From CAZYVA01 sp964650695 (lineage in GTDB: Bacteria > Bacillota > Clostridia > Lachnospirales > Lachnospiraceae), in the NCBI GenBank assembly GCA_964650695.1, contig CAZYVA010000022.1, positions 1 through 21,908 on the forward strand: DNA of 21,908 nucleotides, given 5' to 3'. A model generated the notes under the pieces. That model saw only the letters and a list, made by a program, of their open reading frames with translations, was not told where the DNA came from and did not search any database. The position numbers and the translations under genes are program-made. This document shows, in pieces, positions 13,962 to 20,873 of the stretch (within the stretch, counting starts at the first letter, position 1; every line of letters starts with the position of its first letter).

Positions 13962-14249
13962 ATGTTGTCAAAGAAAGAGTATTATATCTTGGCTTTTCAG
14001 ACAACCGCGGATGCTATGCAGGCGGAAAAATACGCGGAGGAAAGGGTTCCCATTACGGTCATGCCGCTTCCCTGTGAGATTGGCAGCGGGTGCGGGCTGG
14101 CAATCCGGTTTTTAGAGCCGGAGGAAGAAAAGATATTACAATTTTGTAAAAGCTTCCCAATTACCGGGGAGCTTTATAAAATGCAATCAAAAAGGGTGAA
14201 TGGGAGGCATCCGGTTGAAAAGCTGATGATATTTGGAAGGAGGAATTGA
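13962..14249 (+). CDS. DUF3343-family putative Se/S carrier-like protein
   Basis: A 95-aa protein of the DUF3343 (PF11823) family: YYILAFQTTADAMQAEKYA, then PITVMPLPCEIGSGCGLAIRF with Cys38 and Cys44. Family members are often found next to selenium genes and have been called putative Se/S carriers; the function is not established. ATG 13962 is chosen because GGAGAGGG lies about 8 bases upstream; an in-frame TTG at 13932 is a weaker alternative. The UGA stop is genuine, since the next gene starts 2 bases later. Its presence fits a selenium- or sulfur-handling locus. Confidence 0.82.
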   Translation: MLSKKEYYILAFQTTADAMQAEKYAEERVPITVMPLPCEIGSGCGLAIRFLEPEEEKILQFCKSFPITGELYKMQSKRVNGRHPVEKLMIFGRRN

Positions 14250-14251
14250 GT

Positions 14252-15448
14252 ATGGGTGCATCATTGCCGGAACACTTTGAGGAATTTGCAGACGCACGGA
14301 GGACTGGGTTTTTAAAGATCAAGGAATTGAAGGATAAGGGGGAGAAGATCTGCGGCTCTTTCTGCCAGTACACGCCGTCAGAGATTATCCGTGCGGCAGG
14401 TGTGGTGCAGGTAGGATTGTGCGGCAGAAGCCCGGAACCGATCAAGACTGCGGAAACGCGCCTCCCGGCGAACCTCTGTCCGTTGATCAAGGCAAGCTAT
14501 GGGCATGTGCTGGAGGAAAGCTGCCCATATGCCTTTTTTTCCGATGTTGTTGTAGGCGAGACAACGTGTGACGGGAAAAAGAAAATGTATGAGCTTTTAG
14601 GGGAATTGAAGCCGATGCAGGTGATCCACCTGCCGAACCTTCCGGATTACGAACGTTCGATGGAAATGTGGGTGCAGGAGCTTAACGCTTTTAAAGAAGG
14701 GCTGGAGGAAAAATTTGATATCACAATCACGGACGACATGCTGAATGAATCGATCATCCAGGAAAATAAAGACCGTGTGCAGGCCGCCAGGATTTATGAG
14801 CTGGGCCGGTATGACCCACCGGCCATCACAGGCGTCCGTATGCAGGATATCATGGACGGCGAGCAGTATATTTTTGACCGGCAGGAAAAATATGATAAAA
14901 TCAATGAGATCCTCGACCAATGCGAGGCGGATTGGAAAGCCGGGAAAGGGCCGTTCACGGAGGATCCTTACCGGCCAAGGCTGGTTGTTTCCGGGGGCGG
15001 ATACGTCGGGGTTGCCCAAAAAACCATCAATGTCATGGAAGAGCTGGGCGCGGCGGTTGTCTGTTATGAGGGATGCTGTGGGATTTCCGCAAGGCGTAGG
15101 CTGGTGGATGAAGATACAAGCCGCGACCCGATTGTCCGTATTGCGGAAAAATACCTGGAAGTGCCTTGTGCGGTTGTGTCCCCGAATGACCGCCGGATGC
15201 GCCAGGTAGAAGAGACGATCCACGAATGGAAAGCGGACGGTTATGTAAGCCTGACGCTCCATTCCTGTAATCCCTTTGCCATTGAAACGGAGAACATCAG
15301 GAGGGTTTGCGAAAGATGCGGCATCCCGCTGCTGCATATCGAGACGGATTTCACACCGGGGGATGAGGCGCAGATCCGTACAAGGATAGAGGCGTTTCTG
15401 GAAATGATCCGGGAAAACAAGATGGCGGAGGAAAAATGCCATGCATAG
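14252..15448 (+). CDS. Double-cubane-cluster (YjiM/DCCP-type) 2-hydroxyacyl-CoA dehydratase family protein
   Basis: A 398-aa cytoplasmic iron-sulfur protein. Family segments are TPSEIIRAAGV (41-51), LPANLCPLIKASYGHV (71-86), SCPYAFFSD (90-98) and GETTCDGKKKMYELL (102-116). The second domain has CYEGCCGISARR (271-282) and SCNPFAIE (338-345). This is the YjiM/DCCP branch, whose studied members hold an Fe-S double-cubane and, with an ATP-driven activase, reduce small molecules at very low potential. Candidate ligands are C34, C38, C57, C76, C91, C106, C271, C275, C276 and C339. GGAAGGAGG precedes the ATG at 14252 by 8 bases. No activase gene is in the window, so its electron donor must be elsewhere. 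Confidence 0.88.
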   Translation: MGASLPEHFEEFADARRTGFLKIKELKDKGEKICGSFCQYTPSEIIRAAGVVQVGLCGRSPEPIKTAETRLPANLCPLIKASYGHVLEESCPYAFFSDVVVGETTCDGKKKMYELLGELKPMQVIHLPNLPDYERSMEMWVQELNAFKEGLEEKFDITITDDMLNESIIQENKDRVQAARIYELGRYDPPAITGVRMQDIMDGEQYIFDRQEKYDKINEILDQCEADWKAGKGPFTEDPYRPRLVVSGGGYVGVAQKTINVMEELGAAVVCYEGCCGISARRRLVDEDTSRDPIVRIAEKYLEVPCAVVSPNDRRMRQVEETIHEWKADGYVSLTLHSCNPFAIETENIRRVCERCGIPLLHIETDFTPGDEAQIRTRIEAFLEMIRENKMAEEKCHA

Positions 15449-16529
15449 AGAGGGCTTAAAAAAACAGATTGAGAATTGCCATAAGCAAGGGAAAAAAGTT
15501 GCCGTGCATTTCTGTTCCCATGTCCCGCAGGAGGTTTTGGAGGCGGCGGGCTTTTGCGCGGTGCGCCTTCCGCATGTGGAAGAATTTACAGACGTCTACC
15601 CGGCGATCCTGCCGAAAAATGTATGCCCGATCGTACGAAGCTGCTGCGCGGTCTGTGAGGATTCCTCTATGGATGATGTGGATCTACTGATAACGGAAAG
15701 CACTTGCGACGGGAAAAAGAAAATGTACGAGCTTCTTTCCAATCAAGAGAGGCTGTATTATTATCAGGTCGTGCAAGGTGTGGAAAGAGACTACGCCAAA
15801 CCATTGCTGAAATCTGAGATCCGCCACCTGATCAAAATGCTGGAAGAACGTTTTGGGGCCATCGTCACTGAGGACAAGCTACGGCAAGCCTGTAAACTGC
15901 TGAACGCGGAACGCCAAAGCTTGATGGAGCTTTTTGAGATCCAGAAAGCCTGTCCCGCGCCGGTTTCCGGTCTGGAGATATACGAAGCGTTTGAACGGAA
16001 CCGCGAGATTTTTGACCGGGAGGCACGCATAGAGGCAAACCGGAAGACGAAAGAAGCGCTGCTTGCAAAGGCGTCCGAAGCCAAACATCAAGGAGCGCGG
16101 ATCCTTATCACTGGCTGCCCTTTGGAGAGCGTATATAAAAAGGTGCTGCGTGCGGTGGAAGAAAACGGGGGCGTGGCTGTGTGTTTTGAAAATTGCGAGG
16201 CAGTCAAAACCGGCGTCCGGCATGTGGACACGGAGGCGGAGGATTTGATCGATGCCCTGGCAGATTGTTATCTGAATACATCCTGCGCGATCATGGAGCA
16301 GAACCGTCTGAGGTTCGAGCTGCTGGAACGATTGGTGGGAGAGTATCAGGTAGACGGCGTCATTGATGTATCGCTTACGACATGCCATGCGTATTCTTCG
16401 GAGAAGTTTAAGGTGCAGCGGTTTGTGGAAAACCTGGGGATTGCGTACCTCCCAGTGGAAACCGGGGACGCTGACACGGATGCCGGGCAGCTTACGACCA
16501 GGATCACTGCATTTATAGAGATGATATGA
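15441..16529 (+). CDS. Second 2-hydroxyacyl-CoA dehydratase/double-cubane family protein
   Basis: A 362-aa diverged paralogue of the preceding gene, overlapping it by 8 bases. Shared landmarks are HVPQEVLEAAGF, LPKNVCPIVRSCCAVCED (58-75) and ESTCDGKKKMYELL (86-99), then TGCPLESVYKKVLRAV and CFENCEAVKTG in the second half. It keeps many cysteines (25, 62, 68, 69, 72, 89, 226, 248, 252, 315) but has lost the CCG of CYEGCCG, so its cluster may differ. The natural partner is the upstream gene, giving a heterodimer like the HgdA/HgdB arrangement. The UGA stop is treated as a real stop because no SECIS-like hairpin follows it. Precise substrate unknown. Confidence 0.82.
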   Translation: MHREGLKKQIENCHKQGKKVAVHFCSHVPQEVLEAAGFCAVRLPHVEEFTDVYPAILPKNVCPIVRSCCAVCEDSSMDDVDLLITESTCDGKKKMYELLSNQERLYYYQVVQGVERDYAKPLLKSEIRHLIKMLEERFGAIVTEDKLRQACKLLNAERQSLMELFEIQKACPAPVSGLEIYEAFERNREIFDREARIEANRKTKEALLAKASEAKHQGARILITGCPLESVYKKVLRAVEENGGVAVCFENCEAVKTGVRHVDTEAEDLIDALADCYLNTSCAIMEQNRLRFELLERLVGEYQVDGVIDVSLTTCHAYSSEKFKVQRFVENLGIAYLPVETGDADTDAGQLTTRITAFIEMI

Positions 16530-16585
16530 TGCCAGCTTGCTCCGTGCCGCGCCCGCCTGCCCGCCTGCAAACCTTCGGTGTCTGT

Positions 16586-16612
16586 CTGCAAAAACAGCGC
16601 CTGCAAAAACAG
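16586..16612 (+). repeat. Tandem 12-bp direct repeat before the proS promoter
   Basis: CTGCAAAAACAG occurs twice with 3 bases between copies (16586-16597 and 16601-16612), ending two bases before the -35 box. Each copy is also a small CTG/CAG dyad. It could be a regulator site or a replication-slippage duplication. Confidence 0.7.
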
Positions 16613-16614
16613 TC

Positions 16615-16643
16615 TTGACAAAGATGTGCGTTTCGATTAGAAT
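16615..16643 (+). promoter_or_regulatory. Promoter of the T-box/proS transcript
   Basis: A perfect TTGACA (16615-16620), 17 bp, TAGAAT (16638-16643). Transcription would start near 16650, about 394 nt before the proS ATG. Confidence 0.85.
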
Positions 16644-16649
16644 TACGGG

Positions 16650-16961
16650 TAAAATCAAGATTGGGGCTGTGAAAAGGATCAGTACATGTAAGCTGGCCGC
16701 AGAGAGGGAATTATTTGCTGGGAGATTTCCGTCATGAACTGCATGGAACCCGCCTTGGAGCCTCTGTACGGGTCTATCTGTGCGCTGTGGATGAAGTGGG
16801 CGGCGCAAAAGGAAACGGCGAAAGTCGTTTCCTATAGAAAAAGTACAGCGTTTTGCCAGCGTTACATGGGAATGAAGAGAACTGTCGGGCAGACGGTTAA
16901 TGAGGGTGGTACCGCCGATTTTCGGTCCCTTTTTTGGGAAACGCAGAATCGGCGTTTTTTT
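16650..16961 (+). promoter_or_regulatory. T-box riboswitch, probably proline-specific
   Basis: The untranslated leader of proS. An AGTA box is at 16681-16684, AGAGAG at 16701-16706, and a GGUGNRA-like GCTGGGAGA at 16717-16725. GAACCCGCC at 16747-16754 probably holds the specifier, either CCC or CCG, both proline codons. The T-box core TGAGGGTGGTACCGC at 16901-16915 is near-consensus. A competing terminator pairs CGCCGATT (16913-16920) with AATCGGCG (16947-16954) and is followed by seven T. Uncharged tRNA-Pro would stabilise the antiterminator and allow proS expression. Confidence 0.9.
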
Positions 16962-17043
16962 GTCTTACAAGACGTACGATGGATCTGCGGTTCTTAAATG
17001 ACTTTTGACCCAACATCATTGAATGAAAGAGAAGGAGACAGAC

Positions 17044-18483
17044 ATGGCTAAGGAGAAACTTGTAAAAAACATCACGTCCCGCGATGAGAATTTTGCGCAG
17101 TGGTATACGGACGTTGTCCGTGAGGCGGAGCTTTGCGATTATTCCAGCGTGAAGGGATGCCTGAACTACCTGCCGAACGGGTACGCGATCTGGGAATTGA
17201 TCCGGAATGACCTGGACCGCCGTTTTAAGGAAACGGGCGTGGAAAATGTATATCTTCCGGTATTGATCCCGGAAAGCTTGCTGGAAACAGAGGCGGACCA
17301 TGTAGAAGGATTCGCGCCGGAGGTTGCCTGGGTGACGCATGGCGGGCTGGAGCGCCTTCAGGAAAGGTTCTGCATCCGCCCGACTTCCGAGACGCTGTTT
17401 TGCGATTATTGGGCAAAGACTGTGAAATCCTACCGTGACCTGCCAAAGGTATGGAATCAGTGGAACAGCGTGCTGCGCTGGGAAAAGACAACGAGGCCGT
17501 TCCTGCGCTCCAGGGAATTTTTGTGGCAGGAAGGGCATACGCTTCATGCGACCTATGAGGAAGCGGAGGAAAGGACGATCCAGATGTTCCATGTCTACGA
17601 AGACTGCTACAGGGAGACCCTGGCCATTCCGTTTGTATCGGGAAGGAAAGCGGAGCATGAGAAATTCGCGGGGGCGCAGGACACTTATACGATTGAGGCC
17701 TTGATGCATGATGGGAAAGCGCTGCAGTCAGCGACCAGCCATTTCTTCGGCAGTCAGTTCCCGGATGCATTCGGGATTAAATATGTCGATAAAAATAATG
17801 AGTTCCATAGCTGTTACGAGACTTCCTGGGGGTGGTCTACCAGGAGTATCGGCGCACTGATCATGGTCCACGGGGATGACGACGGCTTGGTCCTGCCGCC
17901 GCATGTGGCGCCCAAGGAATGCCGCGTGATACCGGTCGCGCAGCATAAGGAAGGGGTGCTGGAACGCGCGAATGCACTCCTGGATGAACTGAAGAAAGCC
18001 GGGTACCGGGCGGACATTGATGATTCTGAAAAGAGTCCGGGATGGAAATTCTCCGAGCAGGAGATCCTTGGGATCCCGGTCCGTATCGAGATCGGCCCGA
18101 AGGATATCGAGAAAAACCAGGTCATTGTCGTGCGCCGCGATACGAGGGAAAAGATGACGGTTCCCATGGACGGGATCGCCGGGAAGCTTCGCGGCATATT
18201 GGAGACCATCCAGCAGGATATGTACAACCGCGCGGACGGGTTTTTAAAGAGCCATATCGACACGGCTACCACGATGGATGAGATGAAAGAGAAATTCCAG
18301 CAAAACCGTGGGTTTGTAAAAGCGTGCTGGTGCGGGGACCCGGAGTGTGAGGGTGAAGTGAAGTATGCGACCGGCGGCGCAGCGACCCGATGCCTGATTG
18401 AAGACGAAGCGTTTATTTCCGATCGGTGCATCTGGTGCGGAAAACCGGCCAAACATATGGTTTACTGGGGGAAATCCTATTAA
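17044..18483 (+). CDS. proS: Prolyl-tRNA synthetase, archaeal/eukaryotic-like short type
   Basis: Charges tRNA-Pro. The 479-aa protein is of the ProS3 (archaeal/eukaryotic-like) type without the bacterial INS editing insertion. Class II motif 2 is in RWEKTTRPFLRSREFLWQEG (145-164), motif 3 in GWSTRSIGALIMVHGDDDG (263-281), with an anticodon-binding domain after it. The C-terminal extension has CWCGDPECE and later CIWCGKPA, four spaced Cys groups like a zinc site, ending in tyrosine as in this type. ATG 17044 is preferred over 17023 because AGAAGGAGA lies about 6 bases upstream. It is controlled by the T-box in front of it. Confidence 0.96.
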   Translation: MAKEKLVKNITSRDENFAQWYTDVVREAELCDYSSVKGCLNYLPNGYAIWELIRNDLDRRFKETGVENVYLPVLIPESLLETEADHVEGFAPEVAWVTHGGLERLQERFCIRPTSETLFCDYWAKTVKSYRDLPKVWNQWNSVLRWEKTTRPFLRSREFLWQEGHTLHATYEEAEERTIQMFHVYEDCYRETLAIPFVSGRKAEHEKFAGAQDTYTIEALMHDGKALQSATSHFFGSQFPDAFGIKYVDKNNEFHSCYETSWGWSTRSIGALIMVHGDDDGLVLPPHVAPKECRVIPVAQHKEGVLERANALLDELKKAGYRADIDDSEKSPGWKFSEQEILGIPVRIEIGPKDIEKNQVIVVRRDTREKMTVPMDGIAGKLRGILETIQQDMYNRADGFLKSHIDTATTMDEMKEKFQQNRGFVKACWCGDPECEGEVKYATGGAATRCLIEDEAFISDRCIWCGKPAKHMVYWGKSY

Positions 18484-18485
18484 AG

Positions 18486-18515
18486 GCCGCCTCAAATGAA
18501 AAATGCCTTGCCCTG
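18486..18515 (+). repeat. Left inverted repeat of the RAYT element
   Basis: Begins GCCGCCTCAAATGAAAAATG. It differs from the reverse complement of the right copy at three positions (13, 23 and 29). Confidence 0.82.
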
Positions 18516-18534
18516 CTGTGGAAGGAGGGAAGCA

Positions 18535-19308
18535 ATGCCGAGAAGTGCGCGCAGGGCAAGCCCCACCGGGTTTTACCATGTTACCAACCGGGGGGCCGGC
18601 CAGTTACCGATATTCCAAAGCAATCGTGAAAAGGCCCGCATGTCCAGGCTTATCGAAAAAGAAGCGGGAAAACATGACGTTGGGGTCTACGCGTATTGTA
18701 TCATGCCGGATCATTACCATTTCCTGGTAAAGGCAGAAGTAAAAGAATTGTCATCATTCATTGCTGTTATCTCAACAACTTACGCTCAGTATTACAATCA
18801 GAAAAGAAAGACGCACGGGAAAGTGTTCCAGGGACGTTTCCGCAGCCAGTGCATTGAGAAGGAATCCGTTTTCTGGAACTGCGTCCGTTATATCCACCAA
18901 AACCCGGTGAACGCAAGGCTGTGCAGTAAACCGGAGGATTACCCATACAGCAGTTTCCGGGAATACAGCGCCGGGAAGCTGAAAATCATCTGTAAAGAAG
19001 CGCATGCATACCTGCTCTATCATTTTGACGAGCGGGAGGATTTCCGGAGGTTCCATGAAGCGTCCGGGGGCGACTGGTTTGCGGATATAGATGAGGAGGA
19101 GCGCTTTCAAAAAACGGAGATTGCCAGAATCCAGTTGAAAAAAATGTGGCAAAAATATAAGATAGCAGAGGAAGAAGTCCTCCGCCGTCCGGATTTGTGT
19201 GCCGAATATGAAAAACAACTGGAGATCACGCTGAATATCGCCGGCGCGGAAGCAAAGCGGATACGGAAATATTTCGGGAACGGAAAAAAAGAAGAAACAG
19301 AACTGTGA
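18535..19308 (+). CDS. REP-associated tyrosine transposase (RAYT, IS200/TnpA-like Y1 family)
   Basis: A 257-aa Y1-type HUH transposase. It starts RRASPTGFYHVTNRG, the standard RAYT opening. The metal-binding HUH motif is in YCIMPDHYHFLV (His60, His62). The catalytic tyrosine is probably in VRYIHQNPVNARL (Tyr119). FQGRFRSQ is also typical. The C-terminal extension (about residues 170-257) is charged and may bind its repeats. Start ATG 18535 has GGAAGGAGGG about 5 bases upstream; the earlier ATG at 18496 lies within the left repeat. The stop codon overlaps a small palindrome at 19301-19325. The gene is intact, so the protein may be active. Confidence 0.9.
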   Translation: MPRSARRASPTGFYHVTNRGAGQLPIFQSNREKARMSRLIEKEAGKHDVGVYAYCIMPDHYHFLVKAEVKELSSFIAVISTTYAQYYNQKRKTHGKVFQGRFRSQCIEKESVFWNCVRYIHQNPVNARLCSKPEDYPYSSFREYSAGKLKIICKEAHAYLLYHFDEREDFRRFHEASGGDWFADIDEEERFQKTEIARIQLKKMWQKYKIAEEEVLRRPDLCAEYEKQLEITLNIAGAEAKRIRKYFGNGKKEETEL

Positions 19309-19325
19309 AGATAGTGGACAGTTAC
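19301..19325. repeat. Dispersed palindromic repeat, copy 1
   Basis: AACTGT and ACAGTT arms around a short centre, overlapping the RAYT stop codon. Apart from four central bases it is identical to 20821-20845. It has no T-run. Confidence 0.75.
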
Positions 19326-19337
19326 AGGTAAACATTA

Positions 19338-19367
19338 CGGGGCAGGGCATTTTTGATTTGAGGCGGC
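19338..19367 (-). repeat. Right inverted repeat of the RAYT element
   Basis: Reverse complement begins GCCGCCTCAAATCAAAAATG; 27 of 30 bases match the left end. Confidence 0.82.
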
Positions 19368-19457
19368 GTGGTTACGATCTGCGGCCAGGAATATCCATTT
19401 ACGGGGCATTCCGTGAAAAAGTGGTTCAAGAGTGAGGGGAAAAGGAGAAGTTTTGAT

Positions 19458-20804
19458 ATGGAAGAAAAGAAAATCCTACTTCCGGCAAAGGTCAGCCGGG
19501 TGATCGGCGTTTTACAGGCACACGGTTATGAGGCTTATGCGGTGGGGGGCTGTGTGAGGGATTCGCTTCTGGGGCGGCGTCCGGAGGACTGGGACGTCAC
19601 GACGTCCGCTGCGCCCCAGGAAATAAAAGCATTATTTCCAAGGACGTTTGACACCGGGATTTTACATGGGACCGTGACGGTCCTTTTGGGGCGCGAAAGG
19701 TTCGAGGTGACGACCTATCGGATCGATGGGAAATACGAGGACGGCAGACATCCGAAGGAAGTGACATTTACGCGGAACTTGAAGGAGGATTTGCTTCGGC
19801 GGGATTTTACTATCAATGCGATGGCGTATAATGAGACAGAAGGGCTTGTGGATATTTTTGGGGGGATGGCGGATCTGCAGATGGGAACCATCCGCTGTGT
19901 GGGGGATGCAAAGGCGCGGTTTTCGGAAGACGCGCTTCGGATTCTCCGGGGCGTCCGTTTTGCGGCGCAGCTTGGCTTTGGGATTGAGGAAGAGACGGAA
20001 AAGGGGATGCGTGCGCTGGCGCCGTCCCTTCAGAAAATCAGCGCGGAGCGGATACAGGCAGAGCTGGTGAAAATCCTGGTTTCCAGACGCCCCGCCAAAC
20101 TCCGGAAAGCGTATGAACTGGGCGTTACGGCCCAGTTCCTTCCGGAATTTGACCGGATGATGGAAACGACGCAGGAGACTCCCCATCACTGCTATACAGT
20201 GGGGGAGCATACGCTCCGCGCCCTGGAGGAAGTCCGGGCGGATAAGATACTCCGGCTTGCGGTCTTGTTCCATGATATGGCAAAGCCACTGGTAAAAACG
20301 ATGGACGGGCAAGGAAAAGCACATTTTTACGGACATGACAGGAAGGGGAAGGAGCTGGCGGAAACGGTGCTTGGCCGGCTGAAATTTGACAATCGTACCA
20401 TCAACCGCGTGGCGGCGCTTGTAGAAGCCCATGATTACCGGGCGCCGGCCACGGAGCAAAACGTGCGCCGCGCTATGAACCGGATTGGGGAAGAATTGTT
20501 TGAAGACTATTGTGAAATACGCCGTGCGGATATCATGGCCCAGAGTACGTACAGACGCAAGGAAAAGCTTGAAAACCTGGATGAAACCGAAAGGATTTAC
20601 AGGCGCATCAAAGAACAGGGGCAATGCGTATCGCTCAGCGCCCTGGCAGTGAAGGGGAGAGATCTGATTGACGCGGGGATGCAGCCGGGAAAGGAAATCG
20701 GGGAGAAATTGAATGAATTATTAGGGCTGGTACTGGAGGATCCGAAGAAGAATACAAAAGAGGAGCTGATGAAACATATTTTCCCAGAAAAAAACATACC
20801 ATAG
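19458..20804 (+). CDS. cca: CCA-adding tRNA nucleotidyltransferase with HD domain
   Basis: A 448-aa class II CCA-adding enzyme that builds or repairs the tRNA 3' end. It has GGCVRD (30-35) and the metal-binding DWD (Asp44, Asp46). RRDFTINAMAY (114-124) and EDALRILRGVRF (157-168) are the signature segments for nucleotide selection. An HD phosphohydrolase-like domain follows with HHCYTVGEHT and LFHDMAKP (His272, Asp273), then a helical C-terminus. Start ATG 19458 has AAAGGAGAAG 8 bases upstream; the longer frame from 19368 runs back to the edge of the RAYT element. It probably followed proS directly before the element inserted; that is inference. Confidence 0.95.
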   Translation: MEEKKILLPAKVSRVIGVLQAHGYEAYAVGGCVRDSLLGRRPEDWDVTTSAAPQEIKALFPRTFDTGILHGTVTVLLGRERFEVTTYRIDGKYEDGRHPKEVTFTRNLKEDLLRRDFTINAMAYNETEGLVDIFGGMADLQMGTIRCVGDAKARFSEDALRILRGVRFAAQLGFGIEEETEKGMRALAPSLQKISAERIQAELVKILVSRRPAKLRKAYELGVTAQFLPEFDRMMETTQETPHHCYTVGEHTLRALEEVRADKILRLAVLFHDMAKPLVKTMDGQGKAHFYGHDRKGKELAETVLGRLKFDNRTINRVAALVEAHDYRAPATEQNVRRAMNRIGEELFEDYCEIRRADIMAQSTYRRKEKLENLDETERIYRRIKEQGQCVSLSALAVKGRDLIDAGMQPGKEIGEKLNELLGLVLEDPKKNTKEELMKHIFPEKNIP

Positions 20805-20810
20805 AATGAA

Positions 20811-20854
20811 CACGTAATGTAACTGTGAAGGCGCTGGACAGTTACCACGTAATG
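20811..20854. repeat. Dispersed palindromic repeat, copy 2, flanked by a 9-bp direct repeat
   Basis: A 26-bp unit at 20820-20845 with arms GTAACTGT/ACAGTTAC (counting the G at 20819) lies between two copies of CACGTAATG (20811-20819 and 20846-20854). The 9-bp duplication looks like a target site duplication from insertion of the small palindrome. Confidence 0.72.
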
Positions 20855-20873
20855 AGAAATGTCGGGGGCAGGT

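Larger units (their letters stand above)
18486..19367. mobile_element. RAYT transposase element with 30-bp inverted ends
   Basis: The region starts 2 bases after the proS stop and carries a single transposase gene between inverted repeats, 18486-18515 and 19338-19367, which match at 27 of 30 positions. This is the layout of REP-associated tyrosine transposase loci, in which the gene is flanked by inverted REP-like sequences. I see no obvious target duplication at its outer ends. Confidence 0.75.

Noticed and set aside
14247..14249. UGA at the end of the DUF3343 gene as Sec.
   Set aside because: It overlaps the ribosome-binding region and start of the next gene, the protein has the family's normal length, and read-through gives no family-like sequence.
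3289..16529. MerB-like organomercurial lyase or mercury operon genes.
   Set aside because: No ORF shows MerA, MerB, MerP or MerR features; the link to organometals rests only on the Sao family recollection and the ArsP-like exporter.
16555..16612. Short repeated units as a CRISPR array.
   Set aside because: Only two 12-bp copies with a 3-bp gap, no spacers of CRISPR length and no cas genes.
16527..16640. Possible selenocysteine at the UGA ending the second double-cubane-type gene, followed by a Cys-rich read-through tail of about 37 codons.
   Set aside because: No GG-loop hairpin is found 15-40 nt after this UGA, the protein already ends where its paralogue's domain ends, and the tail runs through the tandem repeat and the -35/-10 of the next promoter.
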